Shown: in pieces, positions 7,006 to 14,107 of the stretch
Position numbering within the stretch: position 1 is the first letter of the stretch
How the letters are laid out: every line of letters begins with the position of its first letter
DNA from: a virus
Reading direction: 5' to 3' (one strand)
Length of the DNA stretch: 44,538 nucleotides
IMG/VR virus record: IMGVR_UViG_3300030673_000013
Span: 1 to 44,538 of that record
Position numbers and translations under genes: made by a program
The notes under the pieces: model-generated
What the model saw: the letters and a program-made list of their open reading frames with translations, nothing else
Told to the model about the DNA's origin: nothing
The model's database searches: none

Positions 7006-8520
7006 TTACTCGTGCAGCATAGCATAGACTGTTCCGTCCGCTTGAATACGCACCACTCCTGCATTGTTGTCTGTCGCCGGGAACACCGGTATACCGTACA
7101 CCTTCCCGTTAATATGGACTCGAACATCATTCCCGACAGGCGGAAATCTGGTCTGCAGACTAATCCCGTTCGATAAAAAGACACGGTCTACAAGGGATGC
7201 TTCAAGTACGGCCGTATCCCCTATTCCTGAAATCTCATTTATGGCTGTTATAATTACCCGACTCGCCAACTCTTCTTCTGTCACTCCCAAAGCTTCCGCG
7301 ATAGAAACATAATGGGAAGCTGAGGCAGAAGGTCCGTCTGTTACCCCAACACTTTCTGCTACGGCAGGTCTCAGTATTGCAGTGCTTAAACAGTTATCTA
7401 TGGCAGATATTGTTTCTGCAATAGACGCGTATACGATCTTCGACGAAATCGATGAGTGAGAGGTTGCCACAGTCTCCGAGATAGAAACAGAAAAGACGGT
7501 TGAAATTCCTGATGAGTGGGAGGTCGCAACCGTTTCGGTGATCGACACAGGATACGCAGTGCTGACCGCTCCCTGCTCTGCAATGGCAGCACTTTCGGCT
7601 ATGGCCGCTTGGCGAACCGACTGTGCGTTTTCTGTCTCTGTGAGACTTACGCTTTCGGCCATCGTTGCGGGGGTGAACCGGGCGGAGTTGGGAGCGTCGG
7701 ATGTAGTAATAGATTCTTGGACGGACGGCTTGAGGGTTGCTTGAGCCGATGGGATATCCGAGATCCCGGATGTTTCTGCTATCGCTGCAGAAGCCACGAG
7801 ACCTATGCTTTGGCTATCTGAGATACCAGAGCTTTCCTGGATAGCTACAGAGGCGACCGATAACGTCGCCTGGGCATCACCTGTAGCGGAAGACTCTTGA
7901 ATAGAGGCGGAAAGAACAGTTGAGGCGCTCGGTGCGTCCGAAGCTCCTGCAGCCTCCTGGACCAGGCTTGACGTGGTCACGGCACCAGACGTGGAGTCAA
8001 GTGCCCCTACTGTCTCCTGTACGGTAGAGGAGGTGATAAACTTGGATGAAGGGGAGTCTGCAGATGCAACGCTTTCCGTTATAGAAGCGGGTGAGAACCG
8101 TGCAGAATTGGGTGCATCGGATGCGGCGGTAGTCTCAAGTATGGTAGCTGCAATGGCAAGCCCTGCGTTCGTGGACTCTGTGAGCCCGGCGCTTTCAGCG
8201 ACTGAGACTGCTACGGCCGACATGGTTGCAGCGCTCTCGGAAACAGAAGAAGACTCTTGAATACTGACCTGGGTTATGTCCGACTCATCACATGCGTCGG
8301 TGATGCTTACCGTCTCCGAAATTACCGCGAGGGTAACATCATGCTCGTCACAAGAGTCGGCTATGCCAATGCTTTCTGCAATTGTTACTTGGTAGACGGG
8401 AGAACCTGATGATTCAAAGAAGTCGTCGGCTATCTGGGACGCAACACCTGAGTATATCCTGTTGTACAAGCTGCTTGAGTTAAGCCTGCCTGATGGGTTG
8501 CGTCTCCAGATATTAGCCAT
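7006..8520 (-). CDS. Tail-fibre or adhesin-like protein with twenty 20-residue repeats
   Basis: A 504-residue protein. Residues 1-45 form a unique head, 46-445 are exactly twenty tandem repeats of 20 residues, and 446-504 form a unique C-terminal domain ending DGTVYAMLHE. The repeat consensus is roughly S-I-x-E-S/T-x-x-x-x-D-x-x-S-A followed by six variable small residues. It lies at the end of the late operon beside other tail-fibre-like genes. Its start overlaps the previous stop (TAATG). A long, thin beta-rich stalk in the virion is the likeliest reading; no family name is certain. Confidence 0.75.
   Translation of the reverse strand: MANIWRRNPSGRLNSSSLYNRIYSGVASQIADDFFESSGSPVYQVTIAESIGIADSCDEHDVTLAVISETVSITDACDESDITQVSIQESSSVSESAATMSAVAVSVAESAGLTESTNAGLAIAATILETTAASDAPNSARFSPASITESVASADSPSSKFITSSTVQETVGALDSTSGAVTTSSLVQEAAGASDAPSASTVLSASIQESSATGDAQATLSVASVAIQESSGISDSQSIGLVASAAIAETSGISDIPSAQATLKPSVQESITTSDAPNSARFTPATMAESVSLTETENAQSVRQAAIAESAAIAEQGAVSTAYPVSITETVATSHSSGISTVFSVSISETVATSHSSISSKIVYASIAETISAIDNCLSTAILRPAVAESVGVTDGPSASASHYVSIAEALGVTEEELASRVIITAINEISGIGDTAVLEASLVDRVFLSNGISLQTRFPPVGNDVRVHINGKVYGIPVFPATDNNAGVVRIQADGTVYAMLHE
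7186..8385 (-). repeat. Twenty tandem 60-bp coding repeats
   Basis: The repeats encode 20 residues each with no indel in any copy. They are diverged at the DNA level; two adjacent copies share SxTVxTSHSS-type cores (SITETVATSHSS, SISETVATSHSS) and look recently duplicated. Confidence 0.85.
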
Positions 8521-9350
8521 TACGCGCTCGCTATTTCGATATTAAGCTCCGGGAATCCTGTGGAAGTAGAATCTGCAATGACCTGCACGTAGAGAGCAGA
8601 GGTCGGATATATGCGAGGCATACCTGTTTTAAGCATGTCGTGAATATCTCCACCGTTAGCTATTTGTACTCTACCGCTTGTCCATAGAGGTCGCATAATA
8701 AGAATGTTGAAAGCACCCGCGGTCATTGCTGTACCACCGTTTGTTACAATGACAGAACGAATCGACTGTACACCATCATCACCTGCTGCAAGAGGTATCT
8801 GAACCATAGCGCCAAGGATAAGAGCAGCCGCAGCCGCAGCCGCTGTTATGACGGAGGTGTGGGTATTTCCTGCCGTGTCTGTGTATGTGACTTGAACCTG
8901 CCATGCTGTACCTGTTACGAATGCTGTAGTGACTTCCATCCAGATTTCATTGCCGTGTCCACCGTTCGGCGCTGAATAATCAGGCATACGCGAGGTTGAG
9001 TCAAGGTTAGTCGTGATCGTCGTCGTTCCTGCGGCATATGAGTACGGACCGGACTTACTGAGCATATCAAATAGAGCAAGCCGTGAGGACACGAAATTGT
9101 TAAACTCAATACGCGAGATATACCCGATGCCTGTGGAGAATGTGATTGGCGGAAACCCAACAGTTGCACTGGTAGGCATGACCGGAGCTGTCGTAGAGCC
9201 TCCGGCAAGGGTGCCAGCTCCTGGTTGACCCGCAAGGTCGAAAATAGTGAAGGGCTTACCCGCGAGGGAAGTCCTCGCGGTTGTCGGCTTCACGTATTCC
9301 ACGCGCTGCTTGACGGCAGCTATATACTGATCCAGTGTTGCAATTGCCAT
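8520..9350 (-). CDS. Phage structural protein, unknown (tail-fibre region)
   Basis: A 276-residue protein with AGGAGGG 7 nt before the ATG. It starts with a helical arm (TLDQYIAAVKQRVEYVK) and continues as a Ser/Thr/Gly-rich beta domain with a hydrophobic alanine run (VITAAAAAAAL). Composition is typical of virion proteins. Its position next to the repeat protein and the gene at 9369 suggests a tail-tip or fibre accessory. No family is recognised. Confidence 0.7.
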   Translation of the reverse strand: MAIATLDQYIAAVKQRVEYVKPTTARTSLAGKPFTIFDLAGQPGAGTLAGGSTTAPVMPTSATVGFPPITFSTGIGYISRIEFNNFVSSRLALFDMLSKSGPYSYAAGTTTITTNLDSTSRMPDYSAPNGGHGNEIWMEVTTAFVTGTAWQVQVTYTDTAGNTHTSVITAAAAAAALILGAMVQIPLAAGDDGVQSIRSVIVTNGGTAMTAGAFNILIMRPLWTSGRVQIANGGDIHDMLKTGMPRIYPTSALYVQVIADSTSTGFPELNIEIASA

Positions 9351-9368
9351 ATAACTGCCCTCCTAATC

Positions 9369-9962
9369 TTAGGTCAACGTGAGTGTGTAGGAAACCTGCA
9401 CGGTGTCCCCTGCGCTCACGACCTTATCACCGCCGGTGAATACACCTGCTGAAAGGAGCACACCTGCAGTGGAGCCGAGAGTTGCAACGGCGCCAGTTCC
9501 AAAGACAAGAAAAGCGCCTTTAAGCGTTCCACCGTTTGTGATGATTGAGAACGACACGGGAGTCGTGAGAGACTTTGCACCCGCCGCTGCCGCTGCCCAG
9601 TTACCGTTCGTCGTGAGACGAGCTGCTACTGTCGGGAAGTGAGGAGTCGCGTCGACCTCGAACCATGTTGCGTGAGACGCCATCGTATCGGCCGCAACAG
9701 GAACGCCTGTGTAACCGATAGACGAAATGAGACCCATGAAGGGTCCAGTGGCTGAGTATGCAGATCCTGCAAGGAACGCGTCAAGTGCAGTGTTTTTGCC
9801 AAGGGTAGTCACCACGTTGTCGATGGTGTCCTTCCACTTGAGTTTCCCGTTCTTGTCGAAGCACTCGAAGACGTACTTTCCTTTCGTACTCGCCTCTTCT
9901 TTGTCTCCTGCTCCTCGTATAACGCTCGCGTCCATTGCGTCTCTCATTCTGATTGCTTCCAT
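9369..9962 (-). CDS. Phage tail-fibre-region structural protein
   Basis: A 197-residue protein with GGGAGG before the ATG. The segment YVFECFDKNGKLKWKDTIDN followed by an AFLAGSAY-like stretch matches a type of small virion protein widely seen near tail fibres in podo- and myoviruses. That is pattern recognition without a search. The rest is a Gly/Ala/Thr-rich beta sandwich-like sequence. No enzymatic motif. Confidence 0.65.
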   Translation of the reverse strand: MEAIRMRDAMDASVIRGAGDKEEASTKGKYVFECFDKNGKLKWKDTIDNVVTTLGKNTALDAFLAGSAYSATGPFMGLISSIGYTGVPVAADTMASHATWFEVDATPHFPTVAARLTTNGNWAAAAAGAKSLTTPVSFSIITNGGTLKGAFLVFGTGAVATLGSTAGVLLSAGVFTGGDKVVSAGDTVQVSYTLTLT

Positions 9963-9972
9963 GTCATCCTCC

Positions 9973-10257
9973 CTAGAGTAAATCCGTTCTTATAACTATT
10001 TTGATGCCGCTCGCGAAAGCTGCGGCCTGTTCTGCGTCACTCGCACAGTTCCGTATTGCACTTAAATATTCGAGGTAGTCATCCACTGTACCGACGTGCC
10101 CTTGTAAGAGCCACACATCATAAGCAGAAAGACCTGGGCTTGATGTATCCCCGGCGACGACCTGGGTGACGTCGTTCTCCGCCACCACGACAAAGTTGTC
10201 GTCGTCGAGAACCTCGACTGTAATGGCAACATCCTGGACATATACTTGTACACCCAT
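9973..10257 (-). CDS. Small phage tail-associated protein with a WLLQG-GT-YLEYL motif
   Basis: A 94-residue protein. The ATG at 10257 is preferred because GAGGTG sits 7 nt upstream; a longer upstream reading overlaps the previous gene without a site. The core AYDVWLLQGHVGT...DYLEYL resembles the short helix motif common in phage fibre proteins (AYE-W---G--GT---FL). The start lies 1 nt past the previous stop, so the two genes are coupled. Confidence 0.6.
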   Translation of the reverse strand: MGVQVYVQDVAITVEVLDDDNFVVVAENDVTQVVAGDTSSPGLSAYDVWLLQGHVGTVDDYLEYLSAIRNCASDAEQAAAFASGIKIVIRTDLL

Positions 10258-10258
10258 T

Positions 10259-10582
10259 TTACAGCACCTCGAACGTGCCGGTGAAATACGGCTTATCAAC
10301 CAGGTTGTAGGTGAATATACACATCCAGCTCAAGGTCCCTTTGTCGAGTGTTGCTGACAAGGCAGCAGTGAGGTTGAAGGTGACCTTCGTGTATTTGAGT
10401 GTAGCGTCGTATGTGCTCTTGATAACATCGAGAGGGACCGCTACGCCTGCATTGTCTACAGACGCAGAGATCCCGACCGCTGCAAGATCGGCTGGGTGGT
10501 ATATAGCGAAGGTGCGTGCGAAACCTTTGAAGCATTTCTTCACGTTTATTTCCCCGACGCTTTTAAGTCCTACATCTGCCAT
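10259..10582 (-). CDS. Hypothetical structural protein
   Basis: A 107-residue protein with GAGGT before the ATG. Beta-rich sequence with one clear helix (PLDVIKSTYDATLK). It sits between the lysis cassette and the fibre-accessory genes in one transcript. No family recognised. Confidence 0.65.
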   Translation of the reverse strand: MADVGLKSVGEINVKKCFKGFARTFAIYHPADLAAVGISASVDNAGVAVPLDVIKSTYDATLKYTKVTFNLTAALSATLDKGTLSWMCIFTYNLVDKPYFTGTFEVL

Positions 10583-10593
10583 ATAAACCTCAC

Positions 10594-11127
10594 CTAAAGA
10601 ATTTTAAGACGGAACTTCAAGTATGCCAAGACACCGAGTGCAAGCAATATGATAGTCTCGACAATCGCAATGTTGCGCAGTAACCCTACCCAGAACTCAG
10701 CCTTAAGGGTTTTTCCCTTCTGTTTTTCCAAGACTGCTGCGTCATCACTTATCTGTTTTGATAGGGTTAATGCTGCCGCGTCCACGTATGCGCTGTACGA
10801 TGCTTCGGATTTCGCTTGGGATTCCTGCGCTTGAGTCAATTGACGTTGTGAGCTGTCCGACAGTGTCTTTGACGCCTGCATCTGTAGCCGCAGTTGCGTC
10901 GATAACCCCTGCAATGTCACCACCTGTTTTGATCGTTCCGTCAATTGTCCCTGCAAGCTCTGTACCAGTTGCTTTTGCCCCGTCGACTGCTGCTCCAGTA
11001 GAAGCGATATCGCCTCCAGCCTGGATAGCTCTCCCTCCGTCACTGGGTACAATGTTTCGGTTTGTGCAACAAGAGGAAACAAGAAAAAAGACAGTAAACA
11101 GAAAAAGAAACTTCTTTGCCACATCAT
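10594..11127 (-). CDS. Putative inner-membrane spanin-like protein (signal peptide, coiled coil, C-terminal TM)
   Basis: A 177-residue protein. It has an N-terminal hydrophobic signal with a cleavage-like site (FPLVAQTE), a long Gln/Ser-rich coiled coil (about residues 30-135) and a C-terminal membrane helix (AIVETIILLALGVLAYL) with a basic end. It follows endolysin and holin, and a lipoprotein gene is nested in another frame, the Rz/Rz1 pattern of lambda. The anchor being C-terminal rather than N-terminal is unusual for an inner-membrane spanin. Start 11127 or 11124 are both possible; AAGGAAGG lies just upstream. Role inferred from architecture and position only. Confidence 0.65.
   Translation of the reverse strand: MMWQRSFFFCLLSFFLFPLVAQTETLYPVTEGELSRLEAISLLLEQQSTGQKQLVQSLQGQLTERSKQVVTLQGLSTQLRLQMQASKTLSDSSQRQLTQAQESQAKSEASYSAYVDAAALTLSKQISDDAAVLEKQKGKTLKAEFWVGLLRNIAIVETIILLALGVLAYLKFRLKIL
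10745..11122 (-). CDS. Putative outer-membrane spanin lipoprotein, nested in another frame of the spanin gene
   Basis: A 125-residue protein starting at GTG 11122, five bases after the partner's start, and read in a different frame from the same DNA. The N-terminus is a type II signal with a lipobox (FFLVSSC, Cys near residue 18). The mature part is Gly/Ala/Thr/Asp-rich with repeating AGGDIA / TGGDIAG units. A lipoprotein embedded in the gene of a coiled-coil membrane protein in the lysis cassette matches the o-spanin/i-spanin arrangement (Rz1 within Rz). Confidence is moderate because a GTG start this close to the ATG shares its ribosome site. Confidence 0.6.
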   Translation of the reverse strand: MAKKFLFLFTVFFLVSSCCTNRNIVPSDGGRAIQAGGDIASTGAAVDGAKATGTELAGTIDGTIKTGGDIAGVIDATAATDAGVKDTVGQLTTSIDSSAGIPSEIRSIVQRIRGRGSINPIKTDK

Positions 11128-11134
11128 GCCTTCC

Positions 11135-11515
11135 TTATTTGACCTCTGGGGTCATGTATTCTTTGTCAGCGGTCTTCTTAGTGAAGCTTGCGATAGCGTA
11201 ATCGAACACCGAGTAAAGCCACTTAATAATCATATTGTACCCGAAGACTTCACCGAGAGCGAAGATGGTGGCGCCACCGAAGAGGACCGCGTTGAGCTTC
11301 GAAGAGAATATGTTCACGTCGGTGATGCTTCCTAAAAACCACGCAACGAGGAACGAAAGCACAAACGACAAAACCGGGCACCACCACATGCCGGTTTTAT
11401 TCTTGACGGAATCCACAACGGATTTCACGCCCTCGATCATACCGATCACATCGAACGACGCGATTGCGATGAGTATGAGCCATAGCCCTACACCCGCGAA
11501 AATTGATAGATCCAT
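11135..11515 (-). CDS. Putative holin
   Basis: A 126-residue protein with GGAGG before the ATG. Three hydrophobic segments (about residues 3-25, 44-65 and 74-97) are followed by a charged C-terminal tail (FTKKTADKEYMTPEVK). Size, three-span topology and position directly between a peptidase-type endolysin and a spanin-like pair fit a class I holin. No sequence family is recognised, so the call is contextual. Confidence 0.65.
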   Translation of the reverse strand: MDLSIFAGVGLWLILIAIASFDVIGMIEGVKSVVDSVKNKTGMWWCPVLSFVLSFLVAWFLGSITDVNIFSSKLNAVLFGGATIFALGEVFGYNMIIKWLYSVFDYAIASFTKKTADKEYMTPEVK

Positions 11516-11516
11516 G

Positions 11517-12170
11517 TTAAGCCTCCTTACGGCAAACGGTTACGAATTTAAGCCTGTCGCCTGTGCAACGGGTTATAAAGAAAGAGTCAGGGTATACCTC
11601 GCGCACACCTCCGTTTCGGCAGAGGTTGTTAGAAGGCCACGGGTCGTGCGCGGTAAACGTGTGAAGAACTGAGTCCCTCTTCACAAGGGTTATGAAGTGC
11701 CCGGAGTTGTAGTCGGTGAAATACGAAAGGACAATCGCTTTCCCCAAGAGGAGTGCGTCGTCCATTTTTTGTATCATATCGCTGCCGTTTAAGGCAGTGA
11801 CAATCTCTGTTCTGACGTTTGAGCATTCCTGCAGCACCCACGCGATGTTCTCTTTCACTTCGTTTTCACAAAGTCCGTCTACCACGATAGGGGCTCTCTT
11901 TTGCCCATAGGTGGAGTAAAGATAGAACGCCATAAGGTCGTCCTGGCCGAAAAGTTCCTTACCATCAGGTCCCAGAGGCAGGACGTATTTCCATTTCCCA
12001 CCTACGGCTTCTGCCGCGCATCCTGCTGCGTTCATGTTGCATGTCTCCAGAAAGAACTTCGTCTGCCCTGACGTTTTGAGGTCATGCAAGAATCGCTCGA
12101 ATATGTTGTTAGTCTGGTCGTAGTGTATTGAGTCGGAATCCGCGTTAACGGTTCCGTAGGATGTTTGCAT
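11517..12170 (-). CDS. Putative endolysin, C39-like cysteine peptidase fold
   Basis: A 217-residue protein with GGAGG before the ATG. A papain-like triad is visible: Cys44 (ETCNMNAA), His157 (SGHFITL) and Asp175 (AHDPWPS), in the order and spacing of Peptidase C39-like proteins. It lies immediately upstream of a holin-like gene, which suggests it cleaves peptidoglycan peptides at lysis. There is no signal peptide, so export would depend on the holin. The start overlaps the end of the DUF4406 gene by 26 nt. Confidence 0.65.
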   Translation of the reverse strand: MQTSYGTVNADSDSIHYDQTNNIFERFLHDLKTSGQTKFFLETCNMNAAGCAAEAVGGKWKYVLPLGPDGKELFGQDDLMAFYLYSTYGQKRAPIVVDGLCENEVKENIAWVLQECSNVRTEIVTALNGSDMIQKMDDALLLGKAIVLSYFTDYNSGHFITLVKRDSVLHTFTAHDPWPSNNLCRNGGVREVYPDSFFITRCTGDRLKFVTVCRKEA

Positions 12171-12504
12171 GATCTACCTCCAAAAGGGTATCGTTCGCTA
12201 TGAGGACAATAGTCTTCAATCCTTTCTCTACCGCGAGTTCCTTCTCTTCGATCGCTCCCCTGGAATCAAGATAGAATTCATTTTGAATCATGACAATAGT
12301 GTCTGCCCACCCGTTGATTCGAGCACGACATATCTTCATGTAGTCTTCCCAGGAAGCTTGCTTCGGGATGCGTGTCGGGTTAAAAACAGAAGCAAGAGGG
12401 TATCGCGCGTGCACGAGACGTTCAGCTTCATAGAAGTACTGGGTGGCTTCTTTTTCATGCCCTGTGATAGCGCCTGATAGGACGATCCTCTTGGGGGCTG
12501 CCAT
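12145..12504 (-). CDS. DUF4406 protein (nucleoside 2-deoxyribosyltransferase-like fold)
   Basis: A 119-residue protein with the family's landmarks: SGAITG at the N-terminus, a VFNPTRIP segment, SWEDYM, a NGWADTIVMI strand, and DSRGAIEEKELA. DUF4406 proteins are common in phages and share a Rossmann-like nucleotide-binding core with deoxyribosyltransferases; the reaction is not established. The ATG overlaps the previous stop (TAATG). Confidence 0.8.
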   Translation of the reverse strand: MAAPKRIVLSGAITGHEKEATQYFYEAERLVHARYPLASVFNPTRIPKQASWEDYMKICRARINGWADTIVMIQNEFYLDSRGAIEEKELAVEKGLKTIVLIANDTLLEVDHANILRNR

Positions 12505-12797
12505 TATTCTTCTTCCCCGAGGGCATCTACATAGGAAGGCGACAGGCTGCAGATAAGGGCCAAAAGCTTCCGCTGATGGGTGACTTCGTCGTCCCGGATA
12601 TCAAGGACCTCGCTCATAATCTGGTCAGTTTCTTCCTGGGTTATGCAGGAGCTCACCTCAACGCTCGCGACAATCGTGTCGTAGAGGGTGTCTGCCGAAA
12701 GCTCGTCCGCTACAGCCATTTTTAGGGTTCTGATAAGCTCTTCCCTTGTATCGTACTTTTCTGTCTTCTGCCTTTTTGAAGTGTCTACTACCGCCAT
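12504..12797 (-). CDS. Small ferritin-like two-helix protein
   Basis: A 97-residue, almost all-helical protein. Glu32 (ADELSA) in the first long helix and Glu71-x-x-His74 (DDEVTH) in the second give a ferritin/rubrerythrin-type metal site when two chains pair. The length and the E...ExxH pattern resemble encapsulated ferritins, which work as two-helix subunits. It is the first gene of the leftward unit driven by the promoter at 12820-12848, with AAGGAG before the ATG. Role in the phage is unknown; iron binding is inferred. Confidence 0.6.
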   Translation of the reverse strand: MAVVDTSKRQKTEKYDTREELIRTLKMAVADELSADTLYDTIVASVEVSSCITQEETDQIMSEVLDIRDDEVTHQRKLLALICSLSPSYVDALGEEE

Positions 12798-12819
12798 AAA
12801 AACTCCTTACTATGTATGT

Positions 12820-12848
12820 ATTTTAGCACTTGCGTTCTCAATTGTAAA
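12820..12848 (-). promoter_or_regulatory. Leftward promoter for the ferritin-like and lysis genes
   Basis: On the minus strand TTTACA (12848-12843), a 17-nt spacer and TAAAAT (12825-12820). Predicted start near 12813, about 15 nt before the ATG at 12797. It physically interleaves with the rightward promoter at 12830-12858. Confidence 0.7.
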
Positions 12849-12858
12849 GCTATATAAT
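12830..12858 (+). promoter_or_regulatory. Rightward promoter for the inserted gene at 12891
   Basis: TTGCGT (12830-12835), a 17-nt spacer and a perfect TATAAT (12853-12858). The start is predicted near 12865. Confidence 0.75.
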
Positions 12859-12890
12859 AAGTCTAATCTGTAACATTAAATGGAGTTATT

Positions 12891-13652
12891 ATGAAGGAAC
12901 TTATAGCTGAGGCTTTCGCAGGCATTCCTTTGCCGAACCTTGTGGTACTGGCTTTTATCATAGTGTGCGTCTTGGTCTTTTTCACATACCTTGCCAAGCA
13001 CTTTGGGGTGATCCAAATAGGCACTTTCTCGATCCGAAAGGAGCAGGAAGGCCAGACAACCATGTACAACATGAATGAAGAGATTAAGGATGCCGACGAT
13101 TTCGTACAGCAGAAGCTCCGGCAGATGACGAATACATTAAGGCAGCGAATAGTGAATATGTTCTCTACATACACTGCCTGCTCGATGACCAGGCGATCCT
13201 TGTCATCGTCCCTTAGGTACCCGCTCTACGAGAGTATCGGTAATAACCACTTCACGAAAGAGCTCATGAGTGAGAGATATGAAAAATACAGACTTCGTAT
13301 TCTTGATCTTCTGAAAGATGAATACGTCGACATATGCTCGAAGTCAGGAGTCACCGAGTGCGGGCATAACGAGCTCCCAGACTGGCCGGGAGCTAAAGCA
13401 TCGATAGAGCAATTCCTTGATATGTGGTTATTGGAAACGGCAAACCTGGTCCAGGACTGTGCCAAGATGAAGCTCGATACTTACGGAAAATACCTACCTA
13501 TATATGAATCTAACAAAGACACTTACCGCGCAGGAATAGTAAAAGCCTGCATCACAAAGAACCAACACTATATTGATTCCCTCGACAGGCTCACCGAACA
13601 TCTTATGCACGACATTAAAGACAGAGAAAAAACCCTTCCGGGTGAAGTCTAG
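12891..13652 (+). CDS. Membrane-anchored protein on the opposite strand within the late region (moron-like)
   Basis: A 253-residue protein. One N-terminal membrane helix (LPNLVVLAFIIVCVLVFFTYL, residues about 14-34) is followed by a soluble, mostly helical domain with no recognised motif. It is the only rightward gene between 7 and 42 kb and has its own strong promoter. Such isolated, independently transcribed genes are often morons expressed by prophages or early in infection. The single-anchor topology would suit superinfection exclusion or a regulator of the divergent lysis operon, but there is no direct evidence for either. Confidence 0.7.
   Translation: MKELIAEAFAGIPLPNLVVLAFIIVCVLVFFTYLAKHFGVIQIGTFSIRKEQEGQTTMYNMNEEIKDADDFVQQKLRQMTNTLRQRIVNMFSTYTACSMTRRSLSSSLRYPLYESIGNNHFTKELMSERYEKYRLRILDLLKDEYVDICSKSGVTECGHNELPDWPGAKASIEQFLDMWLLETANLVQDCAKMKLDTYGKYLPIYESNKDTYRAGIVKACITKNQHYIDSLDRLTEHLMHDIKDREKTLPGEV
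13625..13641 (-). terminator. Weak leftward terminator at the end of the tail operon
   Basis: On the minus strand ACCC-GGAA-GGGT followed by T-rich sequence, just past the stop at 13649. The stem is only 4 bp but capped by a GNRA-type loop. It overlaps the 3' end of the convergent gene. Confidence 0.4.
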
Positions 13653-14050
13653 GCCGAATTCGTTAGGCTCACGTTGACCGAAAGATACTCCCTGCCGTTC
13701 GCTACAGACGTTGAGAAATTAGACTGCACGCCTGGGCCCTCTTGAAGGACTGCGGCGTGCACCTGGGTGAGAAGCGTCGTAACCGATATCTCACCCAAGA
13801 GTGCCTCTTCCCACTGAGAACCGTCCTGCAGGCTCAAAGGATCTCCGCCCCTCTGCTTAATGACCGCGAACATAGCGCGGTCTAAGAGCTCTACTCTCGG
13901 GTCGTCAAGGATCTCTATGTCTTCTATGAGGTCGGGGTCAGAAGCAGAAAAGACTGGATAGAGGTCGAATATGTCCGACATCAGGACCTCGACGCCTCCA
14001 GGAGAACCTGGCTGGAGGCGATATTCTTTTCTGCTTACTTTCACGTCCAT
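13649..14050 (-). CDS. Putative gp25/GPW-like baseplate protein
   Basis: A 133-residue protein with GGAGGG before the ATG. The C-terminal half (a helix VTTLLTQVHAAVLQ, then GREYLSVNVSL) has the look of gp25/GPW baseplate wedge proteins, where a short helix precedes a last beta pair. It is the last gene of the tail operon, after the fibre gene, rather than directly before baseplate J as usual. Assignment is tentative; it could be another small baseplate subunit. Confidence 0.4.
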   Translation of the reverse strand: MDVKVSRKEYRLQPGSPGGVEVLMSDIFDLYPVFSASDPDLIEDIEILDDPRVELLDRAMFAVIKQRGGDPLSLQDGSQWEEALLGEISVTTLLTQVHAAVLQEGPGVQSNFSTSVANGREYLSVNVSLTNSA

Positions 14051-14107
14051 AGTTTAGCCCTCCGGGTGGTTGCACATTGCTTTCTGTGTCATGGTTCTTG
14101 GTTCCTT

